The notes: generated by a model not told the origin, from the sequence alone. Positions 20,197 to 33,031 are shown, counted from the stretch's first letter. The stretch: 64,000 nucleotides of DNA from Providencia sp. PROV188 (GCF_027595165.1 NZ_CP097291.1:2046001-2110000), one strand, 5' to 3'. Program-made: numbers and translations.

Positions 20197-21552
20197 ATGA
20201 CATCGCAAACAACCAGCCAGCCTGCGGCCAGACCGTTAGGCAAAGAAGATTATAAAACATTGGGCTTATCCTCTTTAGGTGGCACTTTAGAATTTTATGA
20301 TTTCGTTATTTTCGTTTTTTACGCGAAAATTATCTCCCAGCTATTTTTCCCGGGCGATAATGAATTTCTCGCATTAATGGCGACGCTGGGTCTGTTTGCT
20401 GCGGGTTATCTTGCTCGCCCATTGGGCGGCATTATTATGGCCCACTTTGGCGATAAAATCGGTCGTAAGAAAATGTTTACCTTAAGTATTTTCTTGATGG
20501 CATTCCCAACTTTTATTATTGGTTTCTTGCCAACATTTGAGACCATTGGCGCCGCTGCACCACTGTTACTGTTATTAATGCGTATCATGCAAGGCGCTGC
20601 TATTGGCGGTGAAATGCCTGGTGCATGGGTGTTTATTGCCGAACATACACCGAAACAGCGTTATGGTTTAGGCGTGGGAACATTAACCTCAGGGATCACT
20701 GGCGGGATTTTATTAGGCTCTATCGTCGCTATTATCATTGAGCGTTCTTATACTACCCAAGAAGTGCATGATTTCGCGTGGCGTATTCCGTTTATCTTAG
20801 GGGGCATTTTTGGTTTTATCTCTGTCTATCTGCGTCGCTTCTTACAAGAGACCCCGATTTTCAAAGAGATGGCCGCTAAGAAAGCATTAACCAAAGAGTT
20901 GCCAGTAAAAACCGTGGTTAAATCCCATAAACAAGCTTGCATGATCACTGCAGCACTGACGTGGTCGCTGTCTACCGCTATCGTTGTCACCATTTTGATG
21001 ACCCCTGACGTGGTATTAAAAGGTATTTATGGCATCGATCGTAATATTGCTTTACAAGCCAACTGCGCAGCAACGTTGACCTTAACCTTAGGCTGTATTT
21101 TCTGGGGATGGTTAGGAGATAAAACGGGAACACGTACGTCGATGACATTGTCTTGGGGCGGATTAGCTGTCACAGCTATCTACTTCTATTCATCATTGTC
21201 ATCCGATATTTCTGCGAATACCTTAACATTTAATTACGCGTTAATGGGCTTCTTCGTAGGAGCGATTGCGACAACGCCAATCATCAGTACTCGCGCGTTT
21301 CCACCAGAAATTCGTTTCTCTGGCTTATCTTTTGCGTACAACTTGGCATACGCCGTATTTGGCGGGTTGACCCCAATCTTAACCGGTGCATGGTTACAGC
21401 AATCCCATATGGCGCCAGCCTACTATGTGGCGGGGGTTTCCTTGTTAGCTGTTGCTGTAGCGTTTATCCCTCTGTCATACAAAGGTTGGACTCGTACCGC
21501 AACAAAGGAACGTAACCCTGCGGCAGCATTAAAAACCAGCGTAACTCAATAA
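20197..21552 (+). CDS. MHS-family MFS transporter (metabolite:H+ symporter)
   Basis: The 451-residue protein has 12 predicted helices and MFS loop motifs (FGDKIGRKKMF between helices 2 and 3; LRRFLQETPIF before the central loop). Features such as LGGTLEFYDFVIFVFYA and LARPLGGIIMAHFGD place it in the metabolite:H+ symporter group with ProP, ShiA, KgtP and YhjE. The substrate, probably a carboxylate or compatible solute, cannot be decided. The ATG follows AGAAGGA. A terminator lies downstream, so it is probably a single-gene unit. Confidence 0.85.
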   Translation: MTSQTTSQPAARPLGKEDYKTLGLSSLGGTLEFYDFVIFVFYAKIISQLFFPGDNEFLALMATLGLFAAGYLARPLGGIIMAHFGDKIGRKKMFTLSIFLMAFPTFIIGFLPTFETIGAAAPLLLLLMRIMQGAAIGGEMPGAWVFIAEHTPKQRYGLGVGTLTSGITGGILLGSIVAIIIERSYTTQEVHDFAWRIPFILGGIFGFISVYLRRFLQETPIFKEMAAKKALTKELPVKTVVKSHKQACMITAALTWSLSTAIVVTILMTPDVVLKGIYGIDRNIALQANCAATLTLTLGCIFWGWLGDKTGTRTSMTLSWGGLAVTAIYFYSSLSSDISANTLTFNYALMGFFVGAIATTPIISTRAFPPEIRFSGLSFAYNLAYAVFGGLTPILTGAWLQQSHMAPAYYVAGVSLLAVAVAFIPLSYKGWTRTATKERNPAAALKTSVTQ

Positions 21553-21573
21553 AACGAATGAGAACAATTACTC

Positions 21574-21608
21574 GCCTGTGGCTGTAAAGTCACAGGCTTT
21601 TTTATTTT
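21574..21608 (+). terminator. Terminator after the MHS transporter
   Basis: The stem GCCTGTG / CACAGGC is followed by a seven-T run, about 20 bp after the stop. Confidence 0.8.
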
Positions 21609-21808
21609 CTTACGAAAAACCGTGCTTTTATCCATAGTTCTTTTCCATTTTTTCATATTTCCTCCATTTTCTTTTGTTCCCCTCAGGCTAAACTATTAAA
21701 ATACGCAACTGATTAATTTTTAATATATACCTTATTATATTCAGTTAAATTTATTGGAATGGTTCCTAACTGATTTTACTCAACCTTGAGTTAAGCGAAT
21801 TACCCACC

Positions 21809-23059
21809 ATGACGACACAGAAACGCCGTACAATTTTGACTCGCTCTGCCCTGTTTGTTGCTCTGTTAGCTGCGGCTGGCGCAACCTGGTATGTCTACCA
21901 TAAAAATAACCAAAATGAAGTACCAACCACAGCCAGTGCAACTCAAGATGGACAAGGGAAAAAAGCAGGTGGAAGACCAATGCGCCCACTTGCACCCGTT
22001 CAATTTGCCACTGCCCAAGAAAAAGTCGTTCCGCGCTTCCTATCCGGTTTAGGTACTGTACAGGCTGCTAACATGGTGACGGTCACTAGCCGAGTTGAAG
22101 GTCAATTAATGAATATCTACTTCACCGAAGGGCAATCCGTTAAAGCGGGTGATTTACTCGCGCAAATTGACCCACGTCCTTTTGAAGTGCAACTTGCTCA
22201 AGCGGAAGGTCAATTAGCTAAAGATAAAGCGACTTTAGCCAATGCTCGATTAGACCTGACCCGCTACCAAAAACTGGCGGGAACCAAAGTCATCTCCCAA
22301 CAAGAGCTGGATAACCAGCGGGCTACTGTGTTACAAGCCGAGGGTAGCATCAAAGTTGACCAAGCCGCGGTTGATAACGCCAAGCTGCAACTCACCTACA
22401 GTAAAATTACCGCCCCTATTTCTGGACGCATCGGTTTAAAACAAGTGGATGTGGGTAACTTTATCTCTTCAGGGACTTCCACGCCGATTGTGGTGATCAC
22501 CCAAACACAACCTGCTGACGTGCTATTTGCTTTACCTGAAGGCGACATTCCTGCAATCCAGCAAGCACAAGCAGCAGGAAATAAAGTCCTGATTGAAGCG
22601 TGGGATCGTAATAACATTGCTATGATTGCGCGCGGTGAATTACTGAGTACCGATAACCAAATTGATCCAGCAACCGGTACACTGAAAATCAAAGCACGCT
22701 TTACTAACGAAGAGCAAAAACTGTTCCCGAACCAGTTTGTGAACGTCAAAATGCAGGTAGAGACCTTACAAAATGCTGTCGTGATCCCAACTGCTGCCCT
22801 GCAAATGGGGAATGAAGGTCACTATGTTTGGGTATTGAGCGACGATGATACCGTGACGAAACACCTTGTGACGGTGGGCATTCAAGACAGCCAACAAGTC
22901 GTGATTGAAAGCGGTTTATCCGCCAATACAAAAGTCATTACCGATGGCGTCGATAAGCTAACAGACGGCGCGAAAGTTGAAGTGGTCAACGCTTCAACCC
23001 TTGAAAAGAAACCCGCTTCCGCTGAGAAAAAACCTCGCAATAGCGCGGAGAAAGCCTAA
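21809..23059 (+). CDS. mdtA: Multidrug efflux periplasmic adaptor MdtA
   Basis: MdtA is the membrane-fusion protein linking the MdtB/MdtC pump to an outer-membrane channel such as TolC. The 416 residues begin with a membrane anchor/signal ([22 protein letters not shown]). Barrel-sandwich and lipoyl halves ([32 protein letters not shown]), a coiled-coil hairpin (about 125-200) and beta-barrel domains (GIVVITQT-like [21 protein letters not shown]) follow. It is first in the mdtABC-baeSR operon; its stop overlaps the mdtB start (TAATG). BaeR probably activates the promoter in the 250-bp AT-rich gap upstream. Confidence 0.95.
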   Translation: MTTQKRRTILTRSALFVALLAAAGATWYVYHKNNQNEVPTTASATQDGQGKKAGGRPMRPLAPVQFATAQEKVVPRFLSGLGTVQAANMVTVTSRVEGQLMNIYFTEGQSVKAGDLLAQIDPRPFEVQLAQAEGQLAKDKATLANARLDLTRYQKLAGTKVISQQELDNQRATVLQAEGSIKVDQAAVDNAKLQLTYSKITAPISGRIGLKQVDVGNFISSGTSTPIVVITQTQPADVLFALPEGDIPAIQQAQAAGNKVLIEAWDRNNIAMIARGELLSTDNQIDPATGTLKIKARFTNEEQKLFPNQFVNVKMQVETLQNAVVIPTAALQMGNEGHYVWVLSDDDTVTKHLVTVGIQDSQQVVIESGLSANTKVITDGVDKLTDGAKVEVVNASTLEKKPASAEKKPRNSAEKA

Positions 23060-26000
23060 TGCAGCCGGATACTCATAAAGGCGGTGGCCCATCCCGCCTC
23101 TTCATTCTGCGCCCTGTTGCAACCACCTTATTTATGGTGGCGATTTTGCTCGCGGGGATCATCGGTTATCGGTTTTTACCTGTATCAGCATTACCGGAAG
23201 TTGACTACCCAACCATTCAGGTGGTGACCTTATATCCTGGTGCCAGCCCTGATGTAATGACATCGGCTATCACTGCACCGCTAGAAACTCAATTTGGTCA
23301 AATGTCTGGTTTGCAACAGATGTCATCTCGCAGCTCTGGCGGCGCGTCGGTGATCACCTTAATGTTCCAGCTCTCTTTGCCTCTCGATGTGGCAGAGCAA
23401 GAGGTTCAAGCAGCGATTAACTCTGCCACTAGCTTGCTGCCCTCCGATTTGCCGTATCCACCGATTTACAACAAAGTAAACCCTGCGGATCCGCCCGTTT
23501 TAACGCTCGCCGTCACCTCCAATGCGATGCCGTTAACGCAGGTACAAGATATTATTGAAACCCGCGTGGCGCAGAAAATTTCCCAAGTGACTGGGGTCGG
23601 CTTAGTCACCTTAGCGGGGGGGCAACGCCCTGCTGTACGCGTCAATCTTAATCCGCAAGCCATGGCGGCAAAAGGATTAGACAGCGAAACCATTCGCACC
23701 GCTATCAATAATGCCAACGTCAACTCTGCAAAAGGGAGTTTTGATGGTCCAACCCGCTCTGTAACGTTATCTGCCAATGACCAGATGAAATCCCTTGAGG
23801 ATTACCGCAAGTTGATTGTGGCTTTCCAAAATGGCGCCCCTGTTCGTTTGGGAGATATTGCCACCATTGAACAAGGCGCTGAGAACGCCTATCTCGGTGC
23901 ATGGGCCAATAGCCAACAAGCAATTGTCATTAACGTTCAGCGCCAACCTGGCGCTAACGTGATTAGCACCACGGATACTATCCGCGCGTTGTTGCCTGAA
24001 TTGATTGAAAGCTTACCAGCATCCGTTAACGTGGATATTTTGACCGACCGTACCAGCACCATTCGCGCCTCTGTCAATGATGTTCAATTCGAATTAATGC
24101 TCGCTATCGCCCTCGTGGTGATGGTGATTTACCTATTTCTACGTAATGGTATTGCGACGCTGATCCCCGGCATCGCCGTACCTTTATCGTTAGTTGGCAC
24201 CTTTGCCGTCATGTATTTTTGTGGTTTTTCCGTCAATAACCTCACCTTGATGGCACTCACCATCGCCACGGGATTCGTGGTGGATGACGCCATCGTGGTG
24301 ATTGAAAACATTTCTCGCTATCTCGAACAAGGGGATAAGCCGGTTGTTGCCGCCTTAAAAGGCGCAGGAGAAATCGGTTTTACCATTATCTCCCTGACCT
24401 TCTCTTTGGTTGCCGTACTGATCCCGCTGCTGTTTATGGGGGATATTGTCGGGCGCCTATTCCGTGAGTTTGCGATTACGTTGGCGGTGGCAATTCTGAT
24501 CTCTGCGGTGGTATCCCTCACCCTCACCCCAATGATGTGCGCCCGCTTACTCAAACCGGAATCTCAGCATAAACATAACCGCTTTGAAATCGCCTGTGAG
24601 CGTTTTTTTGAGTGGATGATTGCGGGTTATGGTGTTTGGCTAAAACGCATTCTTAACCACCAATGGTTAACTCTGTGTGTCGCGCTGGGAACCTTGGTAC
24701 TTACTGTGCTGCTGTATATGTGGATCCCGAAAGGGTTCTTCCCACTGCAAGATAGCGGAATCATTCAAGGCACAATTGAAAGTCGCCAATCCATTTCGTT
24801 TGCCGCGATGTCGAAGAAACAGCAAGAAGTGGCGGGCATTATTCTGGCAGATCCGGCGGTTGAGAACGTTACCACCTATGTCGGTATCGATGGTAACAAT
24901 GCCACTCTGAATAACGCCCGTATTCAAATCACATTGAAGCCCCTTGATGAACGCGACGATCGTGTTCCTACGATTATTCCTCGCTTACAACAAGCCACCA
25001 GCGGCATTGCAGGGGTTAATCTTTACTTGCAACCGTCACAGGATTTAACCATTGATACGCAGGTTTCCCGTACCCCGTATCAATTTACGCTGCAAGCAGG
25101 TTCTCTGGATGAGCTCAGCACTTGGGTACCAAAATTGCAGGAAGCCTTAAGTCAGCAACCTGAATTGATTGATGTCAGCAGCGATTGGCAAGACAAAGGT
25201 TTAGTGGCGTATGTGAATGTGGATCGGGATACCGCGAGCCGTTTTGGTATTACTATGTCGAATATCGATAACGCTCTGTATAACGCATTTGGTCAGCGTA
25301 TGATCTCCACCATTTACACCCAAGCTAACCAGTATCGCGTGATTTTAGAGCACAATACCCAAACCCGTGATGGAATGGATGCGCTCAATGATATTCGCTT
25401 GAAAGGTACTGATGGCGCCATTGTTCCACTAAATACCCTTGTGAATATTCAAGAAGGCTATGGACCTTTGGCGATTAATCACCTTGATCAATTCCCGTCA
25501 GTCACGTTCTCTTTTGATGTAGCGGGAGATTCTTCATTAGAAGAGGCGGTCAATGCGGTGAAACTGGCTGAAAAACAGATAGCGATGCCAAAATCGATAA
25601 CGACACAATTCCAAGGCGCCACCCTCGCCTTTGAAGCAGCGCTGAGTAGCACCGTTTGGCTGATTTTTGCTGCTATTATCGCCATGTATATCGTGCTGGG
25701 TATTCTATACGAAAGCTTTATTCACCCAATCACTATTTTGTCCACTTTGCCGACCGCTGGTGTGGGGGCTCTGCTCGCACTCATGATGGCGGGCAATGAG
25801 CTCGATGTTATCGCCATTATCGGGATTATTTTGCTGATCGGGATTGTGAAAAAGAACGCCATTATGATGATTGACTTTGCTCTCGCCGCAGAGCGTGAAC
25901 AAGGTTTATCCCCGTATGATGCGATCTATCAGGCCTGTTTACTGCGTTTTCGCCCGATCCTGATGACCACCATGGCTGCGTTGCTTGGTGCGCTGCCACT

Positions 26001-26175
26001 GATGCTCAGTACCGGTGTCGGAGCAGAACTGCGTCAACCACTGGGGGTCTGTATGGTGGGCGGGCTGATCATGAGCCAGATTTTAACTCTGTTCACCACG
26101 CCTGTAATTTACCTGATGTTTGACCGTTTAGCCCATCGCTTCAATCGCCGTGAGCACAAGGTACAGGAGTCTTAA
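23059..26175 (+). CDS. mdtB: RND multidrug efflux transporter MdtB
   Basis: MdtB is an inner-membrane RND proton antiporter that works as a heteromultimer with MdtC to expel bile salts, novobiocin and other compounds. The 1038 residues show the duplicated RND architecture: helix 1, a large periplasmic pore/docking loop (about 40-335), a helix bundle with [18 protein letters not shown] (the proton-relay Asp pair region), then the second half. Its start overlaps mdtA and its stop overlaps mdtC by one base, giving tight coupling of subunit ratios. Confidence 0.95.
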   Translation: MQPDTHKGGGPSRLFILRPVATTLFMVAILLAGIIGYRFLPVSALPEVDYPTIQVVTLYPGASPDVMTSAITAPLETQFGQMSGLQQMSSRSSGGASVITLMFQLSLPLDVAEQEVQAAINSATSLLPSDLPYPPIYNKVNPADPPVLTLAVTSNAMPLTQVQDIIETRVAQKISQVTGVGLVTLAGGQRPAVRVNLNPQAMAAKGLDSETIRTAINNANVNSAKGSFDGPTRSVTLSANDQMKSLEDYRKLIVAFQNGAPVRLGDIATIEQGAENAYLGAWANSQQAIVINVQRQPGANVISTTDTIRALLPELIESLPASVNVDILTDRTSTIRASVNDVQFELMLAIALVVMVIYLFLRNGIATLIPGIAVPLSLVGTFAVMYFCGFSVNNLTLMALTIATGFVVDDAIVVIENISRYLEQGDKPVVAALKGAGEIGFTIISLTFSLVAVLIPLLFMGDIVGRLFREFAITLAVAILISAVVSLTLTPMMCARLLKPESQHKHNRFEIACERFFEWMIAGYGVWLKRILNHQWLTLCVALGTLVLTVLLYMWIPKGFFPLQDSGIIQGTIESRQSISFAAMSKKQQEVAGIILADPAVENVTTYVGIDGNNATLNNARIQITLKPLDERDDRVPTIIPRLQQATSGIAGVNLYLQPSQDLTIDTQVSRTPYQFTLQAGSLDELSTWVPKLQEALSQQPELIDVSSDWQDKGLVAYVNVDRDTASRFGITMSNIDNALYNAFGQRMISTIYTQANQYRVILEHNTQTRDGMDALNDIRLKGTDGAIVPLNTLVNIQEGYGPLAINHLDQFPSVTFSFDVAGDSSLEEAVNAVKLAEKQIAMPKSITTQFQGATLAFEAALSSTVWLIFAAIIAMYIVLGILYESFIHPITILSTLPTAGVGALLALMMAGNELDVIAIIGIILLIGIVKKNAIMMIDFALAAEREQGLSPYDAIYQACLLRFRPILMTTMAALLGALPLMLSTGVGAELRQPLGVCMVGGLIMSQILTLFTTPVIYLMFDRLAHRFNRREHKVQES

Positions 26176-29100
26176 TGAAACGCTTCTTTGCTTTGTTTAT
26201 TAGCCGTCCGGTGGCGACCACGTTAATCAGTGTCGCCATTACTCTGTGCGGTGCATTGAGCTTTCTGTTTTTACCTGTGGCGCCATTGCCACAGGTAGAC
26301 TACCCTGTGATAAGGGTGACAGCGTCACTTCCTGGCGCCTCCCCTGAAACCATGGCATCCTCTATCGCGACACCGCTTGAGCGCTCATTAGGTAGTATTG
26401 CTGGGTTAAATGAGATGACCTCGAGCAGTTCGTTAGGGCGAACCTCCATTACCTTAGAGTTTGATTTAACCAAAGATATCAATAATGCCGCGCGGGAAGT
26501 ACAAGCGGCGTTGAATGCCGCACAAAATTTATTACCTAGCGGCATGCCAAGTCGACCACGTTACTATAAATCAAACCCATCTGACGCGCCGATTATGATT
26601 TTAACCCTCACATCAAAAACCTTAAGTACCGGGGAAATGTATGATGTGGCATCCACACGCTTAGCTCAGCGTATCGCGCAAATCGATGGGGTCAGTGAAG
26701 TTGCCGTAGGGGGTGGTTCTCTTCCTGCTGTGCGTGTAGAACTCAACCCAACCGCTCTATTTAATCAAGGGGTTTCCCTTGATGCTGTGCGCTCTGCCAT
26801 CAGTAGTGCCAACGTGCGCCAGCCCCAAGGTTATATTAATAATGACGATAATCGCTACCAAGTCCAGACTAATGACGAACTGAAAAAAGCCGCCGATTAC
26901 CGTCCGATTATTGTGCATTACAGCAATGGCAATGCCGTCAAACTCAGTGATGTAGCCGTCGTAAAAGATTCCGTCCAAGATGTGCGAGCCGCAGGGATGT
27001 CCAGTGGTGAACCGGCGGTTTTGATCATTATTCGCCGCGAAGCGGGTGCCAATATCATTGAAACTGTCAAACGCATTCGCGAAGAACTTCCTGAATTTAA
27101 AGATATGATCCCCGCCGCTATTGATTTACAGGTTGCTCAAGACAGAACACCCACAATCAAAGCGTCGCTGGCAGAGGTTGAACGGGCGTTAATGATTGCG
27201 ATTGCGCTGGTGATCCTCGTCGTATTGCTATTTTTACGTTCAGGGCGTGCCACTTTAATTCCCGCTATTGCGGTACCTGTCTCGTTAATTGGTACCTTTA
27301 CCGCCATGTATTTATGCGGGTTTAGCCTCAATAACTTGTCATTGATGGCCTTAACTGTCGCCACCGGATTCGTAGTGGATGATGCCATTGTAGTGTTAGA
27401 GAACATTTCTCGGCACATTGAAAATGGTCGAAAACCGTTTATCGCGGCGGTTAAAGGGGTTTCTGAGGTTGGCTTTACTGTTGTTTCTATGAGTATTTCT
27501 TTAGTGGCAGTGTTTATCCCACTGTTATTGATGGATGGATTAGTTGGGCGATTATTCCGCGAATTTGCTATTACGCTCTCTACTGCCATCGGAATATCAT
27601 TGATTATCTCGCTGACGTTAACCCCGATGATGTGCGCGCATTTACTGAAAAAACGTGGCTCTGCTAATACCAAGCAACGAGGATTTGGACGCGTTCTTAT
27701 TCGGTTACAAGAAAGTTACGCCGTCACGTTAAATTGGGTGCTATCTCATCGTCGCAGTGTACTGGCGGTGCTGATTGCGGCAATTGGCTTGAATGTTTAT
27801 CTGTATATTTCGATCCCTAAAGCCTTTTTCCCTGAGCAAGATACAGGGCGTTTACTGGGATTCGTTCGAGCAGACCAAAGCATCTCATTCCAGTCAATGA
27901 AGCAAAAAATGACCAGCTTTATGCAGCAAGTGAAAGCGGATCCTGCCGTGGATAGCGTCACTGGATTTACGGGCGGCAGCCGCGTCAACAGCGGTTCTAT
28001 GTTTATCTCCTTAAAACCACTGGATGAGCGCAAAGAGAGTGCCAACAGCGTGATTAATCGCTTGCGCATGAAACTGGCGAACGAACCCGGTGCCAACTTA
28101 TTTATGATGCCCGTTCAAGATATTCGCGTGGGCGGACGCCAATCCGAAGCCAGCTATCAATTCACCCTGTTAGCCGACGAGCTGGATGCATTACGTTCAT
28201 GGGAGCCCGCTATTCGCCGAGCGCTGGGGGATTTGCCTCAATTAACCGATGTGAACTCTGATAAAGAAGATAAAGGCGCGGAGATGGCATTAACCTATGA
28301 CCGCGATTTGATGGCGCAACTGGGTATCGATGTGCGTGATGCGAACAACCTGCTCAACAACGCCTTTGGTCAACGTCAAATTTCCACCATTTATGAAGCC
28401 ATGAACCAATATAAAGTGGTGATGGAAGTGGCGCCGGAATATACCCAAGACGTCAGTTCGCTGGATAAAATGTTTGTGGTGAATAAACAGGGAGAAGCTA
28501 TTCCCCTCTCCTATTTTGCCCGCTGGCAACCCGCCAATGCACCTTTAAGTGTTAACCACCAAGGGTTATCAGCCGCGTCTACTATTTCCTTTAACGTGGC
28601 AGACGGTTATACCTTAAACGATGCGATTGTGGCGGTGGAAAAAACCATGACCGCTTTAGGCGTTCCATCGACGGTACGCGGTACTTTCGCAGGAACAGCG
28701 CAAGTTTTCCAAGATACCTTAAAATCTCAGTTATTTTTAATCTTAGCGGCGATTGTCACGGTCTATTTGGTACTGGGTATTTTGTATGAAAGCTATATTC
28801 ACCCACTCACCATTCTGTCGACACTGCCATCCGCAGGTGTCGGCGCGTTATTAGCCTTGGAATTATTTGATACGCCATTTAGCCTAATTGCCTTAATCGG
28901 CATTATGTTGCTTATCGGGATTGTGATGAAAAACGCCATTATCATGGTAGATTTTGCCCTTCAAGCCCAACGCAATGCGAACTTATCGGCGAAAGAAGCT
29001 ATTTTACGCGCGAGCCTGCTGCGCTTTAGACCGATTTTAATGACGACCCTTGCCGCGATTTTTGGGGCGCTCCCTTTGATGCTAGGTACAGGTGATGGCG

Positions 29101-29264
29101 CAGAATTACGCCAACCACTGGGGATCGCAATTGTTGGTGGTTTGGTCATGAGCCAGTTGCTGACGCTATTTACCACCCCAGTGGTGTATCTCAGTTTTGA
29201 TAGTCTGAGACAGCGGTTTTCACGCAAAGCGCCTTCAATGCAGGAGAAATCCCATGAAGCTTAA
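26175..29264 (+). CDS. mdtC: RND multidrug efflux transporter MdtC
   Basis: MdtC is the partner pump of MdtB. The 1029 residues repeat the RND plan, with [37 protein letters not shown] at the N terminus and the proton-relay segment [22 protein letters not shown]. Similarity to MdtB runs throughout, consistent with an ancient duplication. The last 11 bases overlap the start of baeS. E. coli has the MFS gene mdtD between mdtC and baeS; here it is absent. Confidence 0.95.
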   Translation: MKRFFALFISRPVATTLISVAITLCGALSFLFLPVAPLPQVDYPVIRVTASLPGASPETMASSIATPLERSLGSIAGLNEMTSSSSLGRTSITLEFDLTKDINNAAREVQAALNAAQNLLPSGMPSRPRYYKSNPSDAPIMILTLTSKTLSTGEMYDVASTRLAQRIAQIDGVSEVAVGGGSLPAVRVELNPTALFNQGVSLDAVRSAISSANVRQPQGYINNDDNRYQVQTNDELKKAADYRPIIVHYSNGNAVKLSDVAVVKDSVQDVRAAGMSSGEPAVLIIIRREAGANIIETVKRIREELPEFKDMIPAAIDLQVAQDRTPTIKASLAEVERALMIAIALVILVVLLFLRSGRATLIPAIAVPVSLIGTFTAMYLCGFSLNNLSLMALTVATGFVVDDAIVVLENISRHIENGRKPFIAAVKGVSEVGFTVVSMSISLVAVFIPLLLMDGLVGRLFREFAITLSTAIGISLIISLTLTPMMCAHLLKKRGSANTKQRGFGRVLIRLQESYAVTLNWVLSHRRSVLAVLIAAIGLNVYLYISIPKAFFPEQDTGRLLGFVRADQSISFQSMKQKMTSFMQQVKADPAVDSVTGFTGGSRVNSGSMFISLKPLDERKESANSVINRLRMKLANEPGANLFMMPVQDIRVGGRQSEASYQFTLLADELDALRSWEPAIRRALGDLPQLTDVNSDKEDKGAEMALTYDRDLMAQLGIDVRDANNLLNNAFGQRQISTIYEAMNQYKVVMEVAPEYTQDVSSLDKMFVVNKQGEAIPLSYFARWQPANAPLSVNHQGLSAASTISFNVADGYTLNDAIVAVEKTMTALGVPSTVRGTFAGTAQVFQDTLKSQLFLILAAIVTVYLVLGILYESYIHPLTILSTLPSAGVGALLALELFDTPFSLIALIGIMLLIGIVMKNAIIMVDFALQAQRNANLSAKEAILRASLLRFRPILMTTLAAIFGALPLMLGTGDGAELRQPLGIAIVGGLVMSQLLTLFTTPVVYLSFDSLRQRFSRKAPSMQEKSHEA

Positions 29265-30648
29265 ACTCTCGAGCCTCAGTACTCGGTTATTTATCGCTAT
29301 TTTTGCCACCTGTTTGCTGCTGGTTGCTATCATGCATCAAGGGGTCAGAATGGGCTTCCAGCATGGTTTTATTGACTATATAAAAGAGAATGACCAGCAA
29401 CGTGCTGAGTTACTCGCTTTGGCGCTTGCCGAACAATATGAGGAGCGAGAAAGTTGGCGTTTTTTGGCGGTTGATGAGCGGATGTTTTTCCGTATTTTAC
29501 GCAATGTCGATAATCAGCACCAAGGGCAAGGTCATGGCGGTGGTCATAAGCGAATGCGCGGTATGTTTTGGGTTTATGACACCAAAGACAACCTCATTTG
29601 GGGGCGTGACCTCCCCCCACCGGATCAAGTCATCCGCGTGCCAGTTAAAACGAGCCGAGGAGCAACCGTCGGCTGGCTAGTTGCCAGTTATGAAAGTGGT
29701 ATCAGCAACCAATTAGACCAACGTTTTGATACCCAGCAGATGCACATTAGCTGGGTAATTGCAGGGCTATCTCTGTTCGTGGCGCTGTTAGTAACCCTAT
29801 TTTTAGCTCGCGGCTTTTTAAAGCCCATCACCCGATTATTGGAAGGTACTCAACAGCTCGCTAAAGGCAATTTCAGCGCACGGATATCTGAGATTGGCCA
29901 AGATGAGTTGGGGCAATTGGCAAAAGACTTTAACCATCTCGCCTCGACGTTAGAAAAAAATGAGCAAATGCGCCGCGATTATATGGCGGATATTTCCCAT
30001 GAATTACGCACCCCGCTCTCCGTTTTACGCGGAGAACTTGAAGCTGTGCAAGACGGCGTACGCCAAGCGACTCCTGAAACCATCAATTCCCTACTCAATG
30101 AGACTCAAACACTGATAAAACTGGTCAATGACCTGCATCAGCTTTCGTTATCCGATAGAGGCTCCTTGGTTTATCGTATGGAATCTATCGATATTATCCC
30201 GATTATTGAGATGAATTTAGGGCAAGCCAAATGGCGATTGGAAGATAGACAACTGACGTTAGAAACTCACTTTTCCTCCCATTCCCACCTATTTGCTGAC
30301 CCTGACCGCATCAACCAACTGTTTTATAATTTGATGGAAAACAGCCTGCGCTATACAGATCCTCACGGCAAAATTGCCGTCAACGTGAGCCAACATGACC
30401 AACAACTAGTGATCACGTGGGAAGATAGCGCGCCGGGATTAAGTGTTGAAGAGTGCCAGCGTCTGTTTGAGCGATTTTACCGTGTAGAAGTTTCTCGTAA
30501 CCGTGCGAGTGGCGGCTCAGGTTTGGGACTGGCGATTTGCTATAATATTGTCGAAGCCCATAACGGGACTATTTCTGCTGCCCCCTCTCCACTCGGTGGC
30601 GTGAAGATAACCATTCAAATTCCCATTACGACGCAGGAGGAGCAATAG
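29254..30648 (+). CDS. baeS: Envelope stress sensor histidine kinase BaeS
   Basis: BaeS senses envelope damage (indole, tannin, metals, spheroplasting in E. coli) and phosphorylates BaeR. The 464 residues contain TM1 (about 12-32), a periplasmic domain (about 33-165), TM2 (about 167-187), HAMP (about 188-240), the HisKA motif [11 protein letters not shown] with phospho-acceptor His249, and the HATPase boxes ([20 protein letters not shown]). The periplasmic segment around residues 89-100 is unusually rich in His and Gly ([10 protein letters not shown]), which could bind metal. The ATG lies inside the end of mdtC. Confidence 0.94.
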   Translation: MKLKLSSLSTRLFIAIFATCLLLVAIMHQGVRMGFQHGFIDYIKENDQQRAELLALALAEQYEERESWRFLAVDERMFFRILRNVDNQHQGQGHGGGHKRMRGMFWVYDTKDNLIWGRDLPPPDQVIRVPVKTSRGATVGWLVASYESGISNQLDQRFDTQQMHISWVIAGLSLFVALLVTLFLARGFLKPITRLLEGTQQLAKGNFSARISEIGQDELGQLAKDFNHLASTLEKNEQMRRDYMADISHELRTPLSVLRGELEAVQDGVRQATPETINSLLNETQTLIKLVNDLHQLSLSDRGSLVYRMESIDIIPIIEMNLGQAKWRLEDRQLTLETHFSSHSHLFADPDRINQLFYNLMENSLRYTDPHGKIAVNVSQHDQQLVITWEDSAPGLSVEECQRLFERFYRVEVSRNRASGGSGLGLAICYNIVEAHNGTISAAPSPLGGVKITIQIPITTQEEQ

Positions 30649-31361
30649 TGTCTTTGCCTGATTCCCCTTTATTGGGAGCCAATAGCGCCCATGTTCTGAT
30701 TGTTGAAGATGAACCCAAACTTGGACAATTACTGTTTGATTATCTGCAAGCGGCAGGCTATGTTCCCGCCTTGCTGATGCGTGGTGATGAAGTGATCCCC
30801 TATGTACAAAAGCACTTTCCTGACCTGATTTTATTAGATTTGATGTTGCCGGGACTCGATGGCATTTCAGTCTGCCGTGAACTGCGTAGATTCAGCGACG
30901 TTCCTGTGATTATGGTGACGGCTAAAACGGAAGAAATTGACCGTTTATTAGGGTTAGAAATTGGTGCCGATGACTACGTTTGTAAGCCCTTTAGTCCGCG
31001 AGAAGTGGTTGCCCGAGTGAAAACGATTTTGCGCCGTTGCCAAAAAGCCCCTTCGTCTACAGGTAGCCAAGAGACTCAACTGATTATCGATGAAAATGCG
31101 TTCCAAGTCCGTTATGGCGATAAATTACTGGAATTAACCCCCGCGGAATTTCGCCTACTAAAGTTTTTGTCTGATAACGCAGGTACGGTGTTTTCTCGGG
31201 ATCAATTACTGGATATTTTGTATGACGACCATCGCGTGGTCACCGATAGAACCATTGATAGCCACGTCAAAAATTTACGCCGTAAGCTCGAATCGTTGGA
31301 TGACGAAAAAACCTTTATCCGCTCCATCTATGGTTTAGGCTATCGTTGGGACGACATCTAA
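30648..31361 (+). CDS. baeR: Envelope stress response regulator BaeR
   Basis: BaeR is an OmpR-family activator of mdtABC and other envelope-stress genes. The receiver domain has the acidic pocket (VEDEP), phospho-acceptor Asp64 in [10 protein letters not shown] and the conserved Lys in YVCKPFSP; the winged-helix domain follows ([36 protein letters not shown]). The GTG start overlaps the baeS stop (TAGTG). As last gene of the pump operon it forms a positive feedback loop with mdtABC. Confidence 0.95.
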   Translation: MSLPDSPLLGANSAHVLIVEDEPKLGQLLFDYLQAAGYVPALLMRGDEVIPYVQKHFPDLILLDLMLPGLDGISVCRELRRFSDVPVIMVTAKTEEIDRLLGLEIGADDYVCKPFSPREVVARVKTILRRCQKAPSSTGSQETQLIIDENAFQVRYGDKLLELTPAEFRLLKFLSDNAGTVFSRDQLLDILYDDHRVVTDRTIDSHVKNLRRKLESLDDEKTFIRSIYGLGYRWDDI

Positions 31362-31513
31362 TTGCTGCCAGCGTTTCTGTAACAAAATTATAACCCTGTT
31401 TTTTACATGGGAAATTTGGCATTCCCGTCATTTAGCGTTAAAATCCCCACCCTCGAATTTTTACACCAAGCCATCCGGCTTGGTGCTGACCTGACATCAG
31501 ACTGAGAACTAAC

Positions 31514-32890
31514 ATGTTTACACCAGAATTATTATCCCCAGCAGGTTCCTTGAAGAACATGCGCTATGCTTTCGCTTACGGTGCCGATGCGGTTTACGCT
31601 GGCCAACCACGTTATAGCTTACGCGTGCGTAATAACGAATTTAACCATGAGAATCTCGCGAAAGGGATCAACGAAGCCCACGAGCTGGGTAAAAAATTCT
31701 ATGTGGTCGTCAATATCGCGCCACATAACGCCAAGTTAAAAACCTTTATTCGTGATCTGACCCCCGTGATTGAAATGGGACCCGATGCACTGATTATGTC
31801 AGACCCTGGTCTGATTATGATGGTGCGTGAAGCCTTCCCGGAGATGGATATTCACTTGTCGGTTCAGGCTAACGCCGTCAACTGGGCTTCCGTAAAATTC
31901 TGGAAACAAATGGGATTAACTCGCGTGATTTTATCCCGCGAATTATCGTTGGAAGAAATCGCTGAAATCCGCCAGCAAGTGCCTGAAATTGAGCTGGAAG
32001 TCTTTGTACACGGTGCGCTGTGTATGGCATATTCTGGTCGCTGCCTGCTGTCTGGTTATATTAATAAGCGTGACCCTAACCAAGGCACCTGTACTAACGC
32101 GTGTCGCTGGGAATATAAAGTTCAAGAAGGCAAAGAAGACGATGTGGGTAACATCGTGCATGTTCATGAGCCAATCCCCGTTAAAAACGTAGCGCCAACA
32201 CTCGGTGAAGGTGCTCCAACCGATAAAGTCTACATGATTGAAGAAGCGATGCGTCCGGGCGAATACATGACCGCCTTTGAAGACGAACATGGCACTTACA
32301 TCATGAACTCAAAAGATTTACGCGCCATCGAACACGTTGAAACACTGACCCAAATGGGCGTTCATTCACTGAAAATCGAAGGTCGTACTAAATCATTCTA
32401 TTATTGTGCTCGTACAGCCCAAGTATATCGCCGCGCCATTGATGATGCGGTAGCGGGTAAGCCATTTGACCCAACCCTGCTTTCTACCCTTGAAGGATTA
32501 GCACACCGTGGTTATACCGAAGGTTTCTTACGTCGTCACACCCATGATGCCTACCAAACCTATGAATATGGCTATTCCGTTTCGGATACCCAGCAATTTG
32601 TCGGTGAATTCACAGGCAACCGAGTGAATGGCTTAGCGGAAGTCGATGTGAAAAACAAATTTAGCGTCGGTGACAGCTTAGAGTTAATGACACCGTCAGG
32701 TAATATCGTCTTTACTCTGGATGCATTAACTAACCGCAAAGGTGAATCTATTGAAGTTGCTCCAGGTAATGGACATGTAGTTTATCTGCCAATTCCTGAA
32801 GATGTGGATGTGAATTTTGGTTTGTTGATCCGCAATCTTGCAGGAACGACTACTCGGGATCCGCACCAAGCCCAAGAAGAAAAAGCGTAA
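31514..32890 (+). CDS. trhP: tRNA hydroxylation protein TrhP (YegQ, U32 peptidase family)
   Basis: TrhP (YegQ) belongs to the collagenase-like U32 family and is needed for prephenate-dependent 5-hydroxyuridine formation at position 34 of certain tRNAs. The 458-residue protein has the N-terminal TIM-barrel signature (MFTPELLSPAGSLKNMRYAFAYGADAVYAGQPRYSLRVRNNEF) and the four-Cys cluster motif HGALCMAYSGRCLLSGY...GTCTNACRW, a probable iron-sulfur site. It lies after baeR as in E. coli, although yegP is missing. The Cys count suits the hydroxylase role better than proteolysis. Confidence 0.92.
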   Translation: MFTPELLSPAGSLKNMRYAFAYGADAVYAGQPRYSLRVRNNEFNHENLAKGINEAHELGKKFYVVVNIAPHNAKLKTFIRDLTPVIEMGPDALIMSDPGLIMMVREAFPEMDIHLSVQANAVNWASVKFWKQMGLTRVILSRELSLEEIAEIRQQVPEIELEVFVHGALCMAYSGRCLLSGYINKRDPNQGTCTNACRWEYKVQEGKEDDVGNIVHVHEPIPVKNVAPTLGEGAPTDKVYMIEEAMRPGEYMTAFEDEHGTYIMNSKDLRAIEHVETLTQMGVHSLKIEGRTKSFYYCARTAQVYRRAIDDAVAGKPFDPTLLSTLEGLAHRGYTEGFLRRHTHDAYQTYEYGYSVSDTQQFVGEFTGNRVNGLAEVDVKNKFSVGDSLELMTPSGNIVFTLDALTNRKGESIEVAPGNGHVVYLPIPEDVDVNFGLLIRNLAGTTTRDPHQAQEEKA

Positions 32891-32959
32891 AAGCAGAAAA
32901 AGCGTAAACTGACTAAGCATTCCATCGCTTATTACTAAACACGTTTTACTAAATAGAAG

Positions 32960-32987
32960 CCCATGGTCGATGACTATGGGTTTTTTC
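32960..32987 (+). terminator. Terminator after trhP
   Basis: A 9-bp stem (CCCATGGTC / GACTATGGG) with a 3-base loop is followed by TTTTTT. It separates trhP from the downstream cyaR gene. Confidence 0.85.
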
Positions 32988-33031
32988 TTAGGTATTCGTG
33001 TAAAAAACGGCCATTTTATGCTTTATTTTAG

